64,000 nt of DNA from Rugamonas rivuli (GCF_009380165.1 NZ_WHUF01000002.1:372001-436000); one strand, 5' to 3'; counted from the first letter of the stretch, positions 45,133-56,995 are shown. Numbers and translations: made by a program. Notes: generated by a model not told the origin, from the sequence alone.

Positions 45133-46269
45133 ATGCGTATTACCGAAAAAGTTATTGCTGCAAGCGTGTTTGCGATGTTGGCCGGTTGTTCCTTGTTCTC
45201 GTCCAAAGAAACCAAGAACCTGCCTGCGCCGCTGGTTGAACTGAAGGGCGGCGTCACGCCCAAGACGGTCTGGAAATACTCCTTGGGCAAGGCCGGCACC
45301 GCCGTCTTCACCCCGGCGCTGGTGGGCGACAGCCTGTACGTGGCCGACGCCGGCGGCGCGCTGGTGCGCCTGAACGCGGCCACAGGCAAGGAACAATGGC
45401 ACGTCAAGACCGGTTCCGACCTCACGGCCGGCGTCGGCAGCGATGGCGACGTTACCGTGGTCGGTGGCGTCAAGGGTGTTATCCTTGCGTTCGACGCCAA
45501 CGGCAAGCAGCTGTGGAAAGCCCAGGCCAGCAGCGAGGTGCTGTCCTCGCCGGTGGTGGGCGGCGGCGTGGTGGTAGTGCGCAGCGTCGACAACCAGATC
45601 ACCGCGTATGAAGCCAAGACCGGCGTCAAACGCTGGAGCGTGGCCCGCACCACGCCGGCCCTGACCCTGCGCAACGCGCCGGGCATGGTCATCAACGGAC
45701 CGAATGTGTATGTCGCCCAGCCTGGCGGCAAGCTGCTGGCGCTGGCCCTGGCCGGCGGCCTGACCCGCTTTGAAGTGGTGGTCGGCGAACCGCGCGGCGC
45801 CACCGAGCTGGAACGCGTGACCGATATCGCCGGCACGCCGGTGATCCTGGAAAAAGATGTGTGCGCCGTGTCGTACCAGGGCCGCGTGGCCTGCTACGAC
45901 GCCATCACCGGCGCACCGCACTGGAGCAAGCCAGCTTCGTCCGACGTGGGCGTGGCGGTGGACCAGCGTTTTGTATTCGTCTCCGACGACAAAGGCGAAG
46001 TTGCAGCCTACAGCCGTGAAAACGGCAGCAACGCCTGGAAGAACGACAAGCTGGCTTACCGCCGCCTGTCGACGCCTGTGTCCTACGGCCGTGCCGTAGC
46101 CGTCGGCGACTACCAGGGTTACATCCATCTCCTGTCGCGGGAAGATGGCGCTTTGCTAGGTCGCGCCGCGACCGATGGCAGCCCGATTCAATCGGACCCT
46201 GTTATCGCCGGCACGAATTTGATTTTCCAAACCCAATCAGGGACAGTGACCGCTCTCGCGGTCGAGTAA
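45133..46269 (+). CDS. bamB: Outer membrane protein assembly factor BamB
   Basis: 378 residues. Lipoprotein signal with lipobox LAGC, then an eight-bladed PQQ-like beta-propeller with repeated motifs ([68 protein letters not shown]). Part of the Bam complex that inserts beta-barrel proteins. It lies 4 nt before der. Confidence 0.96.
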   Translation: MRITEKVIAASVFAMLAGCSLFSSKETKNLPAPLVELKGGVTPKTVWKYSLGKAGTAVFTPALVGDSLYVADAGGALVRLNAATGKEQWHVKTGSDLTAGVGSDGDVTVVGGVKGVILAFDANGKQLWKAQASSEVLSSPVVGGGVVVVRSVDNQITAYEAKTGVKRWSVARTTPALTLRNAPGMVINGPNVYVAQPGGKLLALALAGGLTRFEVVVGEPRGATELERVTDIAGTPVILEKDVCAVSYQGRVACYDAITGAPHWSKPASSDVGVAVDQRFVFVSDDKGEVAAYSRENGSNAWKNDKLAYRRLSTPVSYGRAVAVGDYQGYIHLLSREDGALLGRAATDGSPIQSDPVIAGTNLIFQTQSGTVTALAVE

Positions 46270-46273
46270 TAAA

Positions 46274-47620
46274 ATGAAGCCGGTAATCGCACTAGTGGGT
46301 CGACCCAATGTAGGGAAATCGACCTTGTTTAATCGTCTGACCCGCTCGCGCGATGCGCTGGTGGCGGACTTGCCTGGGTTGACGCGAGATCGTCACTATG
46401 GCGAGGGCCGTGTCGGCGAACGTCCCTTCCTCGTCATTGACACGGGCGGCTTCGAGCCGGTCGCCAAGGAAGGCATCATGCATGAGATGGCCAAGCAGAC
46501 CAAGCAGGCCGTGGCCGAAGCCGACATCGTCGTCTTCCTGGTCGACGGCCGCCAGGGCCTGACGCCGCATGACAAAACCATTACCGACTTCCTGCGTAAA
46601 AGCGGCCGTCCGGTCATGCTGGTCGTGAACAAGTCGGAAGGCATGCGCTACACCGCAGTCGTCGCCGACTTCTACGAACTGGGACTGGGCGAGCCTTACT
46701 CGATCTCGTCGGCACACGGCGACGGCGTTGCCGACCTGGTGGACGAGGCGCTCGACCTGGCCTTCGCCCAGCGTCCTGAAGACGCGGCCGAGCTGGAGAA
46801 GACCGACCACGGCATCAAGATCGCGCTGGTCGGCCGCCCGAACGTCGGCAAGTCCACGCTGATCAACACCCTGGTGGGCGAAGAGCGCGTGATCGCCTTC
46901 GACATGCCGGGCACCACCCGCGACTCGATCGAGATTCCGTTCGAGCGCGACGGCAAGCAGTACACGCTGATCGACACGGCCGGTATCCGCCGCCGCGGCA
47001 AGGTGTTCGAAGCGATCGAAAAATTCTCGGTCGTCAAAACGCTGCAATCGATCTCGGAAGCCAACGTGGTCGTGCTGATGCTCGATGCCCAACAGGACAT
47101 CTCCGAGCAGGACGCCCACATCGCCGGCTTCGTGCTGGAGACCGGCCGCGCGCTGGTCATCGCCGTCAACAAGTGGGACGGCCTGCGCAGCGACGAGCGC
47201 GACGAGATCAAGATCGACATCGACCGCAAGCTGGACTTCCTCGGCTTCGCCAAGATGCACTTCATCTCGGCGCTGAAGGCGCAGGGCATCGGCCCGTTGA
47301 TGAAGTCGCTGGACCAGGCTTATGCAGCCGCGTTCGCCGACCTGTCGACGCCCAAGCTGACCCGCGCGCTGATCGAAGCGGTGGAGAAGCAGGAGCCGCG
47401 CCGCAAGGGTTCGATCCGTCCGAAGCTGCGTTATGCGCACCAGGGCGGCATGAATCCTCCGGTGATCGTCATCCACGGCAATGCCCTGGACGCGGTCGGC
47501 GAGCCGTACAAGCGCTATCTGGAAAAGCATTTCCGCGATACGTTTAACCTGGTGGGTACGCCGCTGCGCATCGAACTGCGTACCGGTAAGAATCCATTCG
47601 CGAAAACTCCGTCGAAATAA
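46274..47620 (+). CDS. der: Ribosome biogenesis GTPase Der
   Basis: 448 residues. Two tandem GTPase domains, each with a P-loop GRPNVGKST (~8-16 and ~185-193), DTGGF/DTAGI switch motifs and NKxx/NKWD specificity motifs, followed by a KH-like C-terminal domain. Essential in 50S subunit assembly. Full length. Confidence 0.97.
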   Translation: MKPVIALVGRPNVGKSTLFNRLTRSRDALVADLPGLTRDRHYGEGRVGERPFLVIDTGGFEPVAKEGIMHEMAKQTKQAVAEADIVVFLVDGRQGLTPHDKTITDFLRKSGRPVMLVVNKSEGMRYTAVVADFYELGLGEPYSISSAHGDGVADLVDEALDLAFAQRPEDAAELEKTDHGIKIALVGRPNVGKSTLINTLVGEERVIAFDMPGTTRDSIEIPFERDGKQYTLIDTAGIRRRGKVFEAIEKFSVVKTLQSISEANVVVLMLDAQQDISEQDAHIAGFVLETGRALVIAVNKWDGLRSDERDEIKIDIDRKLDFLGFAKMHFISALKAQGIGPLMKSLDQAYAAAFADLSTPKLTRALIEAVEKQEPRRKGSIRPKLRYAHQGGMNPPVIVIHGNALDAVGEPYKRYLEKHFRDTFNLVGTPLRIELRTGKNPFAKTPSK

Positions 47621-47625
47621 GCGGT

Positions 47626-47652
47626 TTTTTTGCAGGTGCGCCCTGCAAAAAA
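47626..47652 (+). other. Hairpin between der and hfq
   Basis: TTTTTTGCAGG (47626-47636) and CCTGCAAAAAA (47642-47652), an 11-bp stem with a 5-nt loop just after the der stop. On the plus strand the U-run is on the 5' side, so it is not an ordinary terminator. It may end or process the upstream message before the separate hfq transcript. Confidence 0.5.
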
Positions 47653-47802
47653 GGCAAAAACAGGTTACAGTGGCTTAGAAGCACCATTCTCCCCGTGGCG
47701 AACGGTGTTTCAGCGAAAAATGTTTGACTTTCGCTGGGCCACGTACTTGAAATTAAGCGTTTCGCCTCCAATTCCAACACAACAACATAAAATGGAGCTG
47801 TT

Positions 47803-48039
47803 ATGAGCAACAAAGGGCAACTGTTACAAGACCCATTCCTCAATGCCTTGCGCAAAGAGCATGTTCCTGTCTCGATCTACCTGGTCAACGGCATCAAGCT
47901 GCAAGGCCATATCGAATCGTTCGATCAGTACGTCGTACTGCTGCGTAACACCGTGACCCAGATGGTCTACAAGCACGCCATCTCCACCGTGGTACCGGCA
48001 CGCGCCGTCAACCTCAACATTGAATCCGAAGCGGAATAA
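47803..48039 (+). CDS. hfq: RNA chaperone Hfq
   Basis: 78 residues. Sm1 motif ([39 protein letters not shown]) and Sm2 motif ([11 protein letters not shown]) are complete, and the short C-terminus is typical for betaproteobacteria. It forms a hexameric ring that pairs small RNAs with mRNAs. GGAGC site upstream. Precedes hflX, hflK and hflC as in many proteobacteria. Confidence 0.98.
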   Translation: MSNKGQLLQDPFLNALRKEHVPVSIYLVNGIKLQGHIESFDQYVVLLRNTVTQMVYKHAISTVVPARAVNLNIESEAE

Positions 48040-48081
48040 GCGCTTGCAACACCGCTTCTTCCCAATCTGCCTGACCGTCGT

Positions 48082-49266
48082 ATGCGCGCAGCTCTAGTCG
48101 GTATCGATTTCGGTCAGGGCGACTTTGCCGCCAGCGTCGAGGAACTGCAACTGCTGGCCCGCTCAGCAGGTGCGGAACCGGTAACGACGATCACGGCCAA
48201 GCGCTCCTCTCCGGACGCAGCCTATTTCGTCGGCAGCGGCAAGGCCGATGAAATCGGTCTGGCCGTGCTGGATCACCGCATCGAAATCGTCATCTTCAAT
48301 CACGCGCTGTCGCCGGCTCAACAGCGTAACCTGGAAAAGCGCCTGAACATTCGGGTGCTGGACCGCACCAGCCTGATTCTCGACATCTTCGCCCAGCGCG
48401 CCGCCTCCCACGAGGGCAAGCTGCAGGTGGAGTTGGCTCAGCTGCAGCATCTGGCCACGCGCCTGATACGCGGCTGGACTCACCTTGAGCGTCAAAAGGG
48501 CGGTATCGGTTTGCGCGGTCCCGGCGAAACCCAGCTGGAGACCGACCGCCGGCTGATCGGCGAGCGGGTCAAGGCCTTGCGCGCGCGTCTGGACAAGCTG
48601 CGCAAGCAGCATGAAACCCAGCGCCGTTCGCGCGGCCGCAGCCAGACCTTCTCGGTGTCGCTGGTCGGCTACACCAATGCCGGCAAGTCGACGCTGTTCA
48701 ACGCCGTCACCAAGGCCGGCGTTTATGTAGCAGATCAATTGTTCGCCACGCTGGATACCACCTCGCGCCGTGTCTACATGGGGCAGGAAGTGGGCAATGT
48801 GGTGATCTCCGATACGGTCGGTTTCGTGCGCGAGCTGCCGCACCAGCTGGTGGCGGCGTTCCGCGCCACGCTGGAGGAGACCATCCATGCCGACCTGCTG
48901 CTGCACGTCGTCGACGCTTCGTCGCCGGTGCGCATGGAGCAGATCGAGCAGGTCAACCTGGTGCTCAAGGAAATCGGCGCCGATCATATCCCGCAGATAC
49001 TGGTGTGGAACAAGATCGACGCCGCAGGCCTGGAGCCGTCGGTTGAGCGGGATGAATATGATAAGATTTCCCGCGTTTTCCTCAGCGCCCGCACCGGTCA
49101 AGGACTGGACCTTTTGCGCGGCGCCATCGTGGAATGGGCCAAGAACGCGCCGGGTGCCCGGCTCAATCAGGCCTACCACGTCGATGAAGAAGCAGACGAA
49201 GAACCAGCTGAACCCGAAGCGGAACCGGATAGCAGTCCCACCCTTACTCATGTCGGATCACACTAA
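48082..49266 (+). CDS. hflX: GTPase HflX
   Basis: 394 residues. N-terminal glycine-rich domain (GSGKADEI, LIRGWTHLERQKGGIGLRGPGETQLETDRR) and G domain with GYTNAGKSTLFNAV, DTVGFVRELPHQLVAAFRATLEE, and NKID. It splits stalled or hibernating 70S ribosomes. A short acidic C-terminal tail (DEEADEEPAEPEAEPD) follows the G domain. Overlaps hflK by 1 nt (TAATG). Confidence 0.96.
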   Translation: MRAALVGIDFGQGDFAASVEELQLLARSAGAEPVTTITAKRSSPDAAYFVGSGKADEIGLAVLDHRIEIVIFNHALSPAQQRNLEKRLNIRVLDRTSLILDIFAQRAASHEGKLQVELAQLQHLATRLIRGWTHLERQKGGIGLRGPGETQLETDRRLIGERVKALRARLDKLRKQHETQRRSRGRSQTFSVSLVGYTNAGKSTLFNAVTKAGVYVADQLFATLDTTSRRVYMGQEVGNVVISDTVGFVRELPHQLVAAFRATLEETIHADLLLHVVDASSPVRMEQIEQVNLVLKEIGADHIPQILVWNKIDAAGLEPSVERDEYDKISRVFLSARTGQGLDLLRGAIVEWAKNAPGARLNQAYHVDEEADEEPAEPEAEPDSSPTLTHVGSH

Positions 49267-50585
49267 TGCGTGTCTCGTCACTTATGAAACGTCTCGGCTT
49301 GAAGCTGTCGCTGAACGATCCCCGCTGGGGCTCGGACCAGAAAGAAGGCAAGCCGCAAGCCAATGAAGGCAAGAAGCCCGGCGAAGGTCCACCGGATATG
49401 GAGCAGCTGTGGCGCGATTTCAATCAGCGCCTGAACAGCTTCTTCGGCCAGAAGAATCGTCCCGACGGTAATGGCGGTGGCAGCGGCGGCGGCAACGGCG
49501 GCCGTTCCGACCTGGCCGGCATGCGCGCCACCGCAGGCGCCATCGGCGCCGTGGTCGCGCTGATCTGGCTCGCCAGCGGCTCCTTCATCGTGCAGGAAGG
49601 GCAGGCCGGCGTGGTCTACACCTTCGGCAAAGTCAGTCACCTCGCCGGCTCCGGTTTCAACTGGCGCTGGCCGTATCCGTTCCAGAGCGACGAAACCGTC
49701 AAGGTCTCGCAAATGCGCATGGTGGAAATCGGCTACCGGGGCAACGTCAAGAACAAGCAGGCGCGCGAATCGCTGATGCTGACCGACGACGAGAACATCA
49801 TCGACATCCAGTTCGCCGTTCAGTTCAAGCTGAAAGACCCGGTGGCCTGGCTGATGAACAACCGCGACGAGGAGGACACCGTACGCCAGGTGGCCGAGAC
49901 TTCGATCCGCGAAATCGTCGGCAAGAACAAGATGGACTTCGTGCTGTACGAGGGCCGCGACAAGGTCGCCCTCGAAACCCAGCAGCTGATGCAGCAGATC
50001 CTCGACCGCTACGCTTCCGGCGTGCTGATTTCGAACGTCACCCTGCAAGCGGTGCAACCGCCGGAGCAGGTGCAGGGCGCCTTCGACGATGCAGTCAAAG
50101 CAGGGCAGGATCGCGAGCGCCAGAAGAACGAAGGCCAGGCCTACGCCAACGACGTGATTCCTAAAGCGCGCGGCGCCGCTTCGCGCTTGTTGCAGGAAGC
50201 CGAGGGCTATCGTTCGATGGTCACTGAAAACGCCACCGGTAACGCGGCGCGCTTCAAGCAGGTGCTGACCGAGTACCAGAAGGCTCCGGGCGTCACGCGC
50301 GACCGCATGTACCTGGAAACCATGCAGCAGATCTTCACCAGCGCAAGCAAGGTGATGGTCGATGCCAAGAGCGGCAGCAACCTGCTGTATCTGCCGCTGG
50401 ACAAATTGATCGCCCAGGCTGCGGCCACCGACAGCGCTGCCGCAGCGGCTCGCGCCGCCGCGCAGGCAGCCGCCATGCCGCCATCGACCACCACGCTGCC
50501 GGCCGATGTGATGCCGCAGGTGGAAGTCAGTCGCCAGCGCGATTCACGCGCCCGCGATGCCTTACGTGAACGGGAGGGTCGTTAA
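49266..50585 (+). CDS. hflK: HflK, FtsH protease modulator subunit
   Basis: 439 residues. Gly/Asn-rich cytoplasmic N-terminus (DGNGGGSGGGNGG), one transmembrane segment (~95-115), and an SPFH/band-7 domain (QEGQAGVVYTFGKVSHLAGSGFNWRWPYPF). HflK and HflC form the membrane complex that surrounds and modulates FtsH. An internal start at 49284 (MKRLGLKLSLND) is possible. Last base shared with the start of hflC. Confidence 0.96.
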   Translation: MRVSSLMKRLGLKLSLNDPRWGSDQKEGKPQANEGKKPGEGPPDMEQLWRDFNQRLNSFFGQKNRPDGNGGGSGGGNGGRSDLAGMRATAGAIGAVVALIWLASGSFIVQEGQAGVVYTFGKVSHLAGSGFNWRWPYPFQSDETVKVSQMRMVEIGYRGNVKNKQARESLMLTDDENIIDIQFAVQFKLKDPVAWLMNNRDEEDTVRQVAETSIREIVGKNKMDFVLYEGRDKVALETQQLMQQILDRYASGVLISNVTLQAVQPPEQVQGAFDDAVKAGQDRERQKNEGQAYANDVIPKARGAASRLLQEAEGYRSMVTENATGNAARFKQVLTEYQKAPGVTRDRMYLETMQQIFTSASKVMVDAKSGSNLLYLPLDKLIAQAAATDSAAAAARAAAQAAAMPPSTTTLPADVMPQVEVSRQRDSRARDALREREGR

Positions 50586-51496
50586 TGAACCGCATAGCCA
50601 GTACCCTCATAGCGGCCTTCGTCGCCTTCCTGCTGCTGTCGTCGACCATGTTCGTGGTCGACCAGCGCAAGTATGCGATCGTGTTCGCGCTGGGCCAGAT
50701 CAAGGAAGTGATACGCGAGCCGGGGCTGCATTTCAAACTGCCGCCGCCGTTCCAGAATGTCGTGTATCTGGATAACCGCATCATGACCATCGAGACGCCG
50801 GACGCCGAGCGCTTCATCACGGCCGAGAAGATGAACATCCTGGTCGACAGCTTCGTCAAATGGCGCATCGGCCGCAACGAGAACCAGCCCAAGCTGTACT
50901 ACGTGACTTTCGGCGGCGATGAGAATCGCGCCCGTGACCGTATGTCGCAGATCGTCAAGGCGGCGCTGAACGAGGAAATCACCAAGCGCACCGTCGGCGA
51001 AGTGATCTCCGGCCAGCGCGGCAAGGTGATGGAGGGCATCCGCGCCAAGGTGGTGGCGGAGTCGGCACAGATCGGCGTCGAGATCATCGACGTGCGCCTC
51101 AAGCGCGTGGAGTACGTTGAGCAGATCAACAACTCGGTGTATGAGCGCATGAAGGCGGAGCGTCTGCGCGTGGCCAACGAGCTGCGTTCGACCGGTTCGG
51201 CCGATTCGGAGAAGATCCGCGCCGATGCCGACCGTCAGCGCGCCGTGATCCTGGCGGAAGCCTATCGCGATGCGGAGCAGATGCGAGGCGAGGGCGATGC
51301 CAAGGCTTCGGCCATCTACGCTGAAGCATTTGGCAAGAACCCTGAGTTCTACAAGTTCTATCGCAGCCTGGAAGCCTACCGCGCAACCTTCAAGAATCAC
51401 GGCGACGTGATGGTGATGGATTCGAGCTCGGACTTCTTCAAGTATTTCAAGGGCTCCGGCGCCGCCGGCCCGGCCCCGGCTCCTGCCAAAAAATAA
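50585..51496 (+). CDS. hflC: HflC, FtsH protease modulator subunit
   Basis: 303 residues. N-terminal transmembrane segment (~5-27) followed by the SPFH domain (VVDQRKYAIVFALGQIKEVIREPGLHFKLPPPFQ) and a coiled coil (ERMKAERLRVANELRSTGSADSEKIRADADRQR). Partner of HflK; translationally coupled to it through TAATG. Confidence 0.96.
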   Translation: MNRIASTLIAAFVAFLLLSSTMFVVDQRKYAIVFALGQIKEVIREPGLHFKLPPPFQNVVYLDNRIMTIETPDAERFITAEKMNILVDSFVKWRIGRNENQPKLYYVTFGGDENRARDRMSQIVKAALNEEITKRTVGEVISGQRGKVMEGIRAKVVAESAQIGVEIIDVRLKRVEYVEQINNSVYERMKAERLRVANELRSTGSADSEKIRADADRQRAVILAEAYRDAEQMRGEGDAKASAIYAEAFGKNPEFYKFYRSLEAYRATFKNHGDVMVMDSSSDFFKYFKGSGAAGPAPAPAKK

Positions 51497-51503
51497 GTTG
51501 TAT

Positions 51504-51531
51504 AGCCATTTCCGCCTAGGCGGAAATGGCT
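51504..51531. other. Perfect 28-bp palindrome after hflC
   Basis: From 51504 to 51531 the sequence equals its own reverse complement; the centre is GGCGG/CCGCC around CCTAGG. As RNA it would form a long hairpin with a tight tip, followed 18 nt later by TTTTT. It may terminate or process hflKC mRNA before hisZ. A DNA-binding site is an alternative. Confidence 0.7.
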
Positions 51532-51648
51532 GCTATCGTATCTTTTTCCCCTCCCGCAACGCATTTTCGCGTAAAATATCAGGTTCGGCCTTCCGCTTCA
51601 CGGGCCACGGCGCGTGCGTCACATTGTTCATTTTTAAATTGCCTCCCC

Positions 51649-54124
<2,476 letters not shown>

Positions 54125-54140
54125 TAAAAGGATTTTGCAA

Positions 54141-54686
54141 ATGACGACCCCACAAACGAACGAAAAACACCTCTGGGTCTCCTGGGATGAATACCACCGC
54201 CTGATCGAGCGCCTCGCGCTCAAGGTGCACGAGTCGGGCTGGAAGTTCGACCAGGTGCTGTGCCTGGCGCGCGGCGGCGTGCGTCCTGGCGACGTGTTCT
54301 CGCGCATCTTCGACGTGCCGCTGGCGATCCTGTCGACCAGCTCGTACCGCGAAGAAGCGGGCACCGTGCGCGGCGACCTGGACATCGCCAAATACATGAC
54401 GATGACCAAGGGCCCGCTGAGCGGCCGCATCCTGCTGGTCGACGACCTGGCCGATTCGGGTGTCACGCTGGTCAAGGTGATGAAGCACTTGAAGGACAAC
54501 TTCGAAGGCGTCACCGAAGTGCGTTCGGCCGTGATCTGGACCAAGGGCAGCTCGGTGTTCAAGCCGGACTACCAGATGGAAGAACTGCCACACAACCCGT
54601 GGATCCACCAGCCGTTCGAAGACTACGACGGCATCCGGCCGCACCAGCTGGCGGCATGGATCAAGAAGGGCGAGAGCGCAAACTAA
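54141..54686 (+). CDS. Purine-type phosphoribosyltransferase
   Basis: 181 residues from ATG 54141 with AAGGA upstream. The PRPP-binding loop ILLVDDLADSGVTL (~97-110) and the N-terminal YHRLIERLALKVHESGWKFDQVLCLARGGVRPGD are typical of type I phosphoribosyltransferases related to Gpt/Hpt. It likely salvages guanine, xanthine or hypoxanthine, consistent with its position 16 nt after purA. Base specificity cannot be assigned. Confidence 0.9.
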   Translation: MTTPQTNEKHLWVSWDEYHRLIERLALKVHESGWKFDQVLCLARGGVRPGDVFSRIFDVPLAILSTSSYREEAGTVRGDLDIAKYMTMTKGPLSGRILLVDDLADSGVTLVKVMKHLKDNFEGVTEVRSAVIWTKGSSVFKPDYQMEELPHNPWIHQPFEDYDGIRPHQLAAWIKKGESAN

Positions 54687-54706
54687 GCTGTTTTGTTGCT
54701 CTGCAG

Positions 54707-54731
54707 AAAGCGGCCGATGGCCGCTTTTTTT
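54707..54731 (+). terminator. Rho-independent terminator after the purA-phosphoribosyltransferase unit
   Basis: AAAGCGGCC-GAT-GGCCGCTTT stem followed by a run of seven T's (54725-54731). Confidence 0.93.
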
Positions 54732-54939
54732 ACATGTGGTTACTTGACGACAAATAAATACTTTAGGGCAATAATAGTTGCAAATATATCCTGTTAGATG
54801 TGGAAAAAGAAATGCAAATAGGATATTTTGTGTTAAGATTGCTTTAAGGTTTGGCGGAAACAGATTTTTTGCCACGCCACGAAGTCTAGCTGGGCAAAAA
54901 TATTTCCCCTGTGAAAAAATAATCTGAATTGGAATATCA
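54732..54939 (+). promoter_or_regulatory. AT-rich upstream region of the PEP-CTERM genes
   Basis: About 200 nt, far more AT-rich than the surroundings. It contains an imperfect inverted repeat, CAAATATATCCT (54781-54792) and AGGATATTTTG (54820-54830). I could not place a convincing sigma70 or sigma54 promoter; TTGACG at 54744 has no -10 at proper spacing. Confidence 0.4.
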
Positions 54940-55593
54940 ATGAATTTGAACAAAATCGCGCAAGCTCTCTTCGTAGCAGGTTGCTTCGTTTCCGCAGCTG
55001 CATCGGCTGCCACCCAAACCTTCACCAGCAATGTCATCGCCAGCACCCAGACCGATCTGACCGCCGTGCTGAACTTCGCACAGTTCAACGCATCGCTGGG
55101 CACGCTGACTTCCGTTAAATTCGATCTGTTCGCCGACGTGGCCGGCAAAGTCGACCTGACCAACTACAACGACGACGCGATTACCGTTCCTGTCAGCCTG
55201 AGCGTGGACGTGTGGCTGAACCGTCCGGACAACAGCACCCTGGTCCTGTTCTCGGCGCCTCTGCTGAGCCAGAACGCCACCATCGACGGCAACGGCACCC
55301 TCAACCTGAACAACGCTTACTCGCTGTCGAACAGCGCCAGCTTCAATGGCGCCAGCGATCTGGCCCTGTTCACCGGCAACGGCAATGTTGCCACGCTGTT
55401 CGCGGCCAAGGCTTTCACCCAAGCCAACGGCGACGGCGTTGAAGCGGACTTCATGACCACCGTCGGCGGCTACGGCAAGGTAACTTACACCTACACCACC
55501 GCTCCAGTCCCTGAGCCAGAAACCTACGGCATGCTGCTGGCCGGCCTTGCTCTGGTAGGCGTCGCCGCCAAGCGCAAAGCGCGCAAGGCCTGA
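54940..55593 (+). CDS. PEP-CTERM exported protein (choice-of-anchor E-like), first of pair
   Basis: 217 residues. Signal peptide (MNLNKIAQALFVAGCFVSAA...), a beta-rich domain with LNFAQFNASLGTLTSVKFDLF (~47-67) typical of the choice-of-anchor E type, and a C-terminal PEP-CTERM sorting signal: VPEPETYG, hydrophobic MLLAGLALVGVAA, and basic KRKARKA. Such proteins are processed by exosortase and exported to the surface or exopolysaccharide matrix. No exosortase gene is in the window. Paralogue of the next gene. Confidence 0.9.
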   Translation: MNLNKIAQALFVAGCFVSAAASAATQTFTSNVIASTQTDLTAVLNFAQFNASLGTLTSVKFDLFADVAGKVDLTNYNDDAITVPVSLSVDVWLNRPDNSTLVLFSAPLLSQNATIDGNGTLNLNNAYSLSNSASFNGASDLALFTGNGNVATLFAAKAFTQANGDGVEADFMTTVGGYGKVTYTYTTAPVPEPETYGMLLAGLALVGVAAKRKARKA

Positions 55594-55647
55594 GCTGCAC
55601 CAACTCGATACGCCCGCCGAAAAAACGGACATTAACACGGATAGAAC

Positions 55648-56331
55648 ATGAAAAAACTGACTCAAACTCTCGTCGCTATCGCGGCCCTGAGCGGTGCGGC
55701 CGCTGCCCAGGCTGCTACCCACACCGTTACCGTCAATTCCAACGTCATCGCCAACGCCAAGATCGGCAACGGCGTGCTGGACCTGACCAAATTCAACACC
55801 ACGCTCGGCACCCTGCAATCGGTGAAGGTAGAGCTGTTCAGCTCGTTCACGCCGACGCTGAAAGTGGAAAATCTGAGCACCAGCTCGGGTTCGACGATCA
55901 CCGCGACCGCCAGCGAAAAACTGGTACTGAGCGCTGCGACCGGCAACCTGGTCGTGCTGCAAGGTTCGGTCTCGAAGAGCTTCGTCGAAGCGTCGTTTGA
56001 CGGTTCCGCCAACTACGCCGGCCTGTCGGGCGCGACCTATGCTCCTGGCGCCACGCTGTTCAGCAATTCGGCACTGTTCTCGGACGCCGCCACGCTGTCG
56101 CTGTTCTCCGGCACCGGCGCGGTACACGCCAACCTGGCTGGCACCGCCAGCTCGGAATTCAACGGCACTTCGGGCAACACCAAGTCGCTGAGCGTTACGT
56201 CGTTCAACGGCTACGCCAACGTGACCTACACCTACGTCACCACGCCAGTACCAGAACCAGAAACCTACGCCATGCTGCTGGCTGGCCTGGGTCTGATGGG
56301 TGTGGTAGCACGCCGCCGCAAATCGGCTTAA
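55648..56331 (+). CDS. PEP-CTERM exported protein (choice-of-anchor E-like), second of pair
   Basis: 227 residues, with a signal peptide (TQTLVAIAALSGAAAAQA), LDLTKFNTTLGTLQSVKVELF, and the C-terminal VPEPETYA-MLLAGLGLMGVV-ARRRKSA sorting signal. It shares the LxxFNxxLGTLxSVKxxLF core and the architecture of the upstream gene and is probably a tandem duplicate. It lies 54 nt downstream and is probably co-transcribed. Confidence 0.9.
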   Translation: MKKLTQTLVAIAALSGAAAAQAATHTVTVNSNVIANAKIGNGVLDLTKFNTTLGTLQSVKVELFSSFTPTLKVENLSTSSGSTITATASEKLVLSAATGNLVVLQGSVSKSFVEASFDGSANYAGLSGATYAPGATLFSNSALFSDAATLSLFSGTGAVHANLAGTASSEFNGTSGNTKSLSVTSFNGYANVTYTYVTTPVPEPETYAMLLAGLGLMGVVARRRKSA

Positions 56332-56355
56332 GTCGAATCTGGTGGTACACTGCAA

Positions 56356-56379
56356 ACGGGAGCTTCGGCTCCCGTTTTT
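56356..56379 (+). terminator. Rho-independent terminator after the PEP-CTERM pair
   Basis: ACGGGAGC-TTCG-GCTCCCGT stem with a stable UUCG tetraloop followed by TTTTTC, 24 nt after the second PEP-CTERM stop. Confidence 0.93.
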
Positions 56380-56398
56380 CTTTTGACCCAGAGATGCC

Positions 56399-56995
56399 AT
56401 GACCCAGAACTTTTTCCAGACCTTCATCCTGCTGCTGCTGGTGACTGACCCGTTCGGCAACGTGCCGCTGTTCGCCAGCGTGCTCAACCCCGTGCCGGTC
56501 GCGCGCCGCTCGCGCATCGTCATCCGCGAGTGCGCGATCGCCTTCGTGCTGCTGCTGGTCTTCATGTTCTTCGGCCGCCACTTCCTGACAGCGCTGCAGT
56601 TGTCGGAAGTGTCGCTGCGCATCGGCGGCAGCGTGATCCTGCTGCTGATCTCGATCCGCATGATCTTCCCGCACCCTGATGGCGTGCTGGGCCGCACCGA
56701 GGGCGGCGAGCCGTTCATCGTGCCGCTGGCGATCCCGGCGCTGGCCGGGCCGTCGGCGCTGGCCACGGTGCTGCTGTTCTCGCGCGAGAGCACCGGCGAG
56801 GTGCTGGTGCACGTGGCCGCGCTGGCGGCCGTGGGCGTGGTCTGGCTGGCGGTGTTCCTGAGCGCTGAGAAACTGCAGAAAGTCCTCGGCCCTCAGGTGA
56901 TGACCGCCTTTGAACGGTTGATGGGCTTGATCCTGACCGCGATGTCCATCGAAATGCTGCTCGGCGGCATACGCGAGTTCGTCAAGACGCTTTAA
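56399..56995 (+). CDS. MarC-family inner membrane protein
   Basis: 198 residues, six hydrophobic segments, with family features LLLLVTDPFGNVPLF near the start and GGSVILLLISIRMIFP and PLAIPALAGPSALATVLL in the middle. MarC/YhgN proteins are polytopic inner-membrane proteins of unclear function; the old link to multiple antibiotic resistance was not confirmed. Its last 4 nt overlap the end of the convergent S41 peptidase gene. Confidence 0.92.
   Translation: MTQNFFQTFILLLLVTDPFGNVPLFASVLNPVPVARRSRIVIRECAIAFVLLLVFMFFGRHFLTALQLSEVSLRIGGSVILLLISIRMIFPHPDGVLGRTEGGEPFIVPLAIPALAGPSALATVLLFSRESTGEVLVHVAALAAVGVVWLAVFLSAEKLQKVLGPQVMTAFERLMGLILTAMSIEMLLGGIREFVKTL

Noticed and set aside
54840..54885. 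Sigma54 (-24/-12) promoter for the PEP-CTERM pair
   Set aside because: TGGC and TTGC elements occur but the GG-to-GC spacing is 13 or 16 nt and not the required 10.
54732..54939. A c-di-GMP or other riboswitch upstream of the PEP-CTERM genes
   Set aside because: I looked for conserved GEMM-like helices and tetraloop-receptor motifs and saw none; only an imperfect dyad is present.
54937..56793. A 618-codon minus-strand open frame across the PEP-CTERM genes and marC
   Set aside because: It runs across three clear plus-strand genes and two intergenic regions including a terminator; the translation is low-complexity Val/Gly/Gln-rich and lacks motifs.
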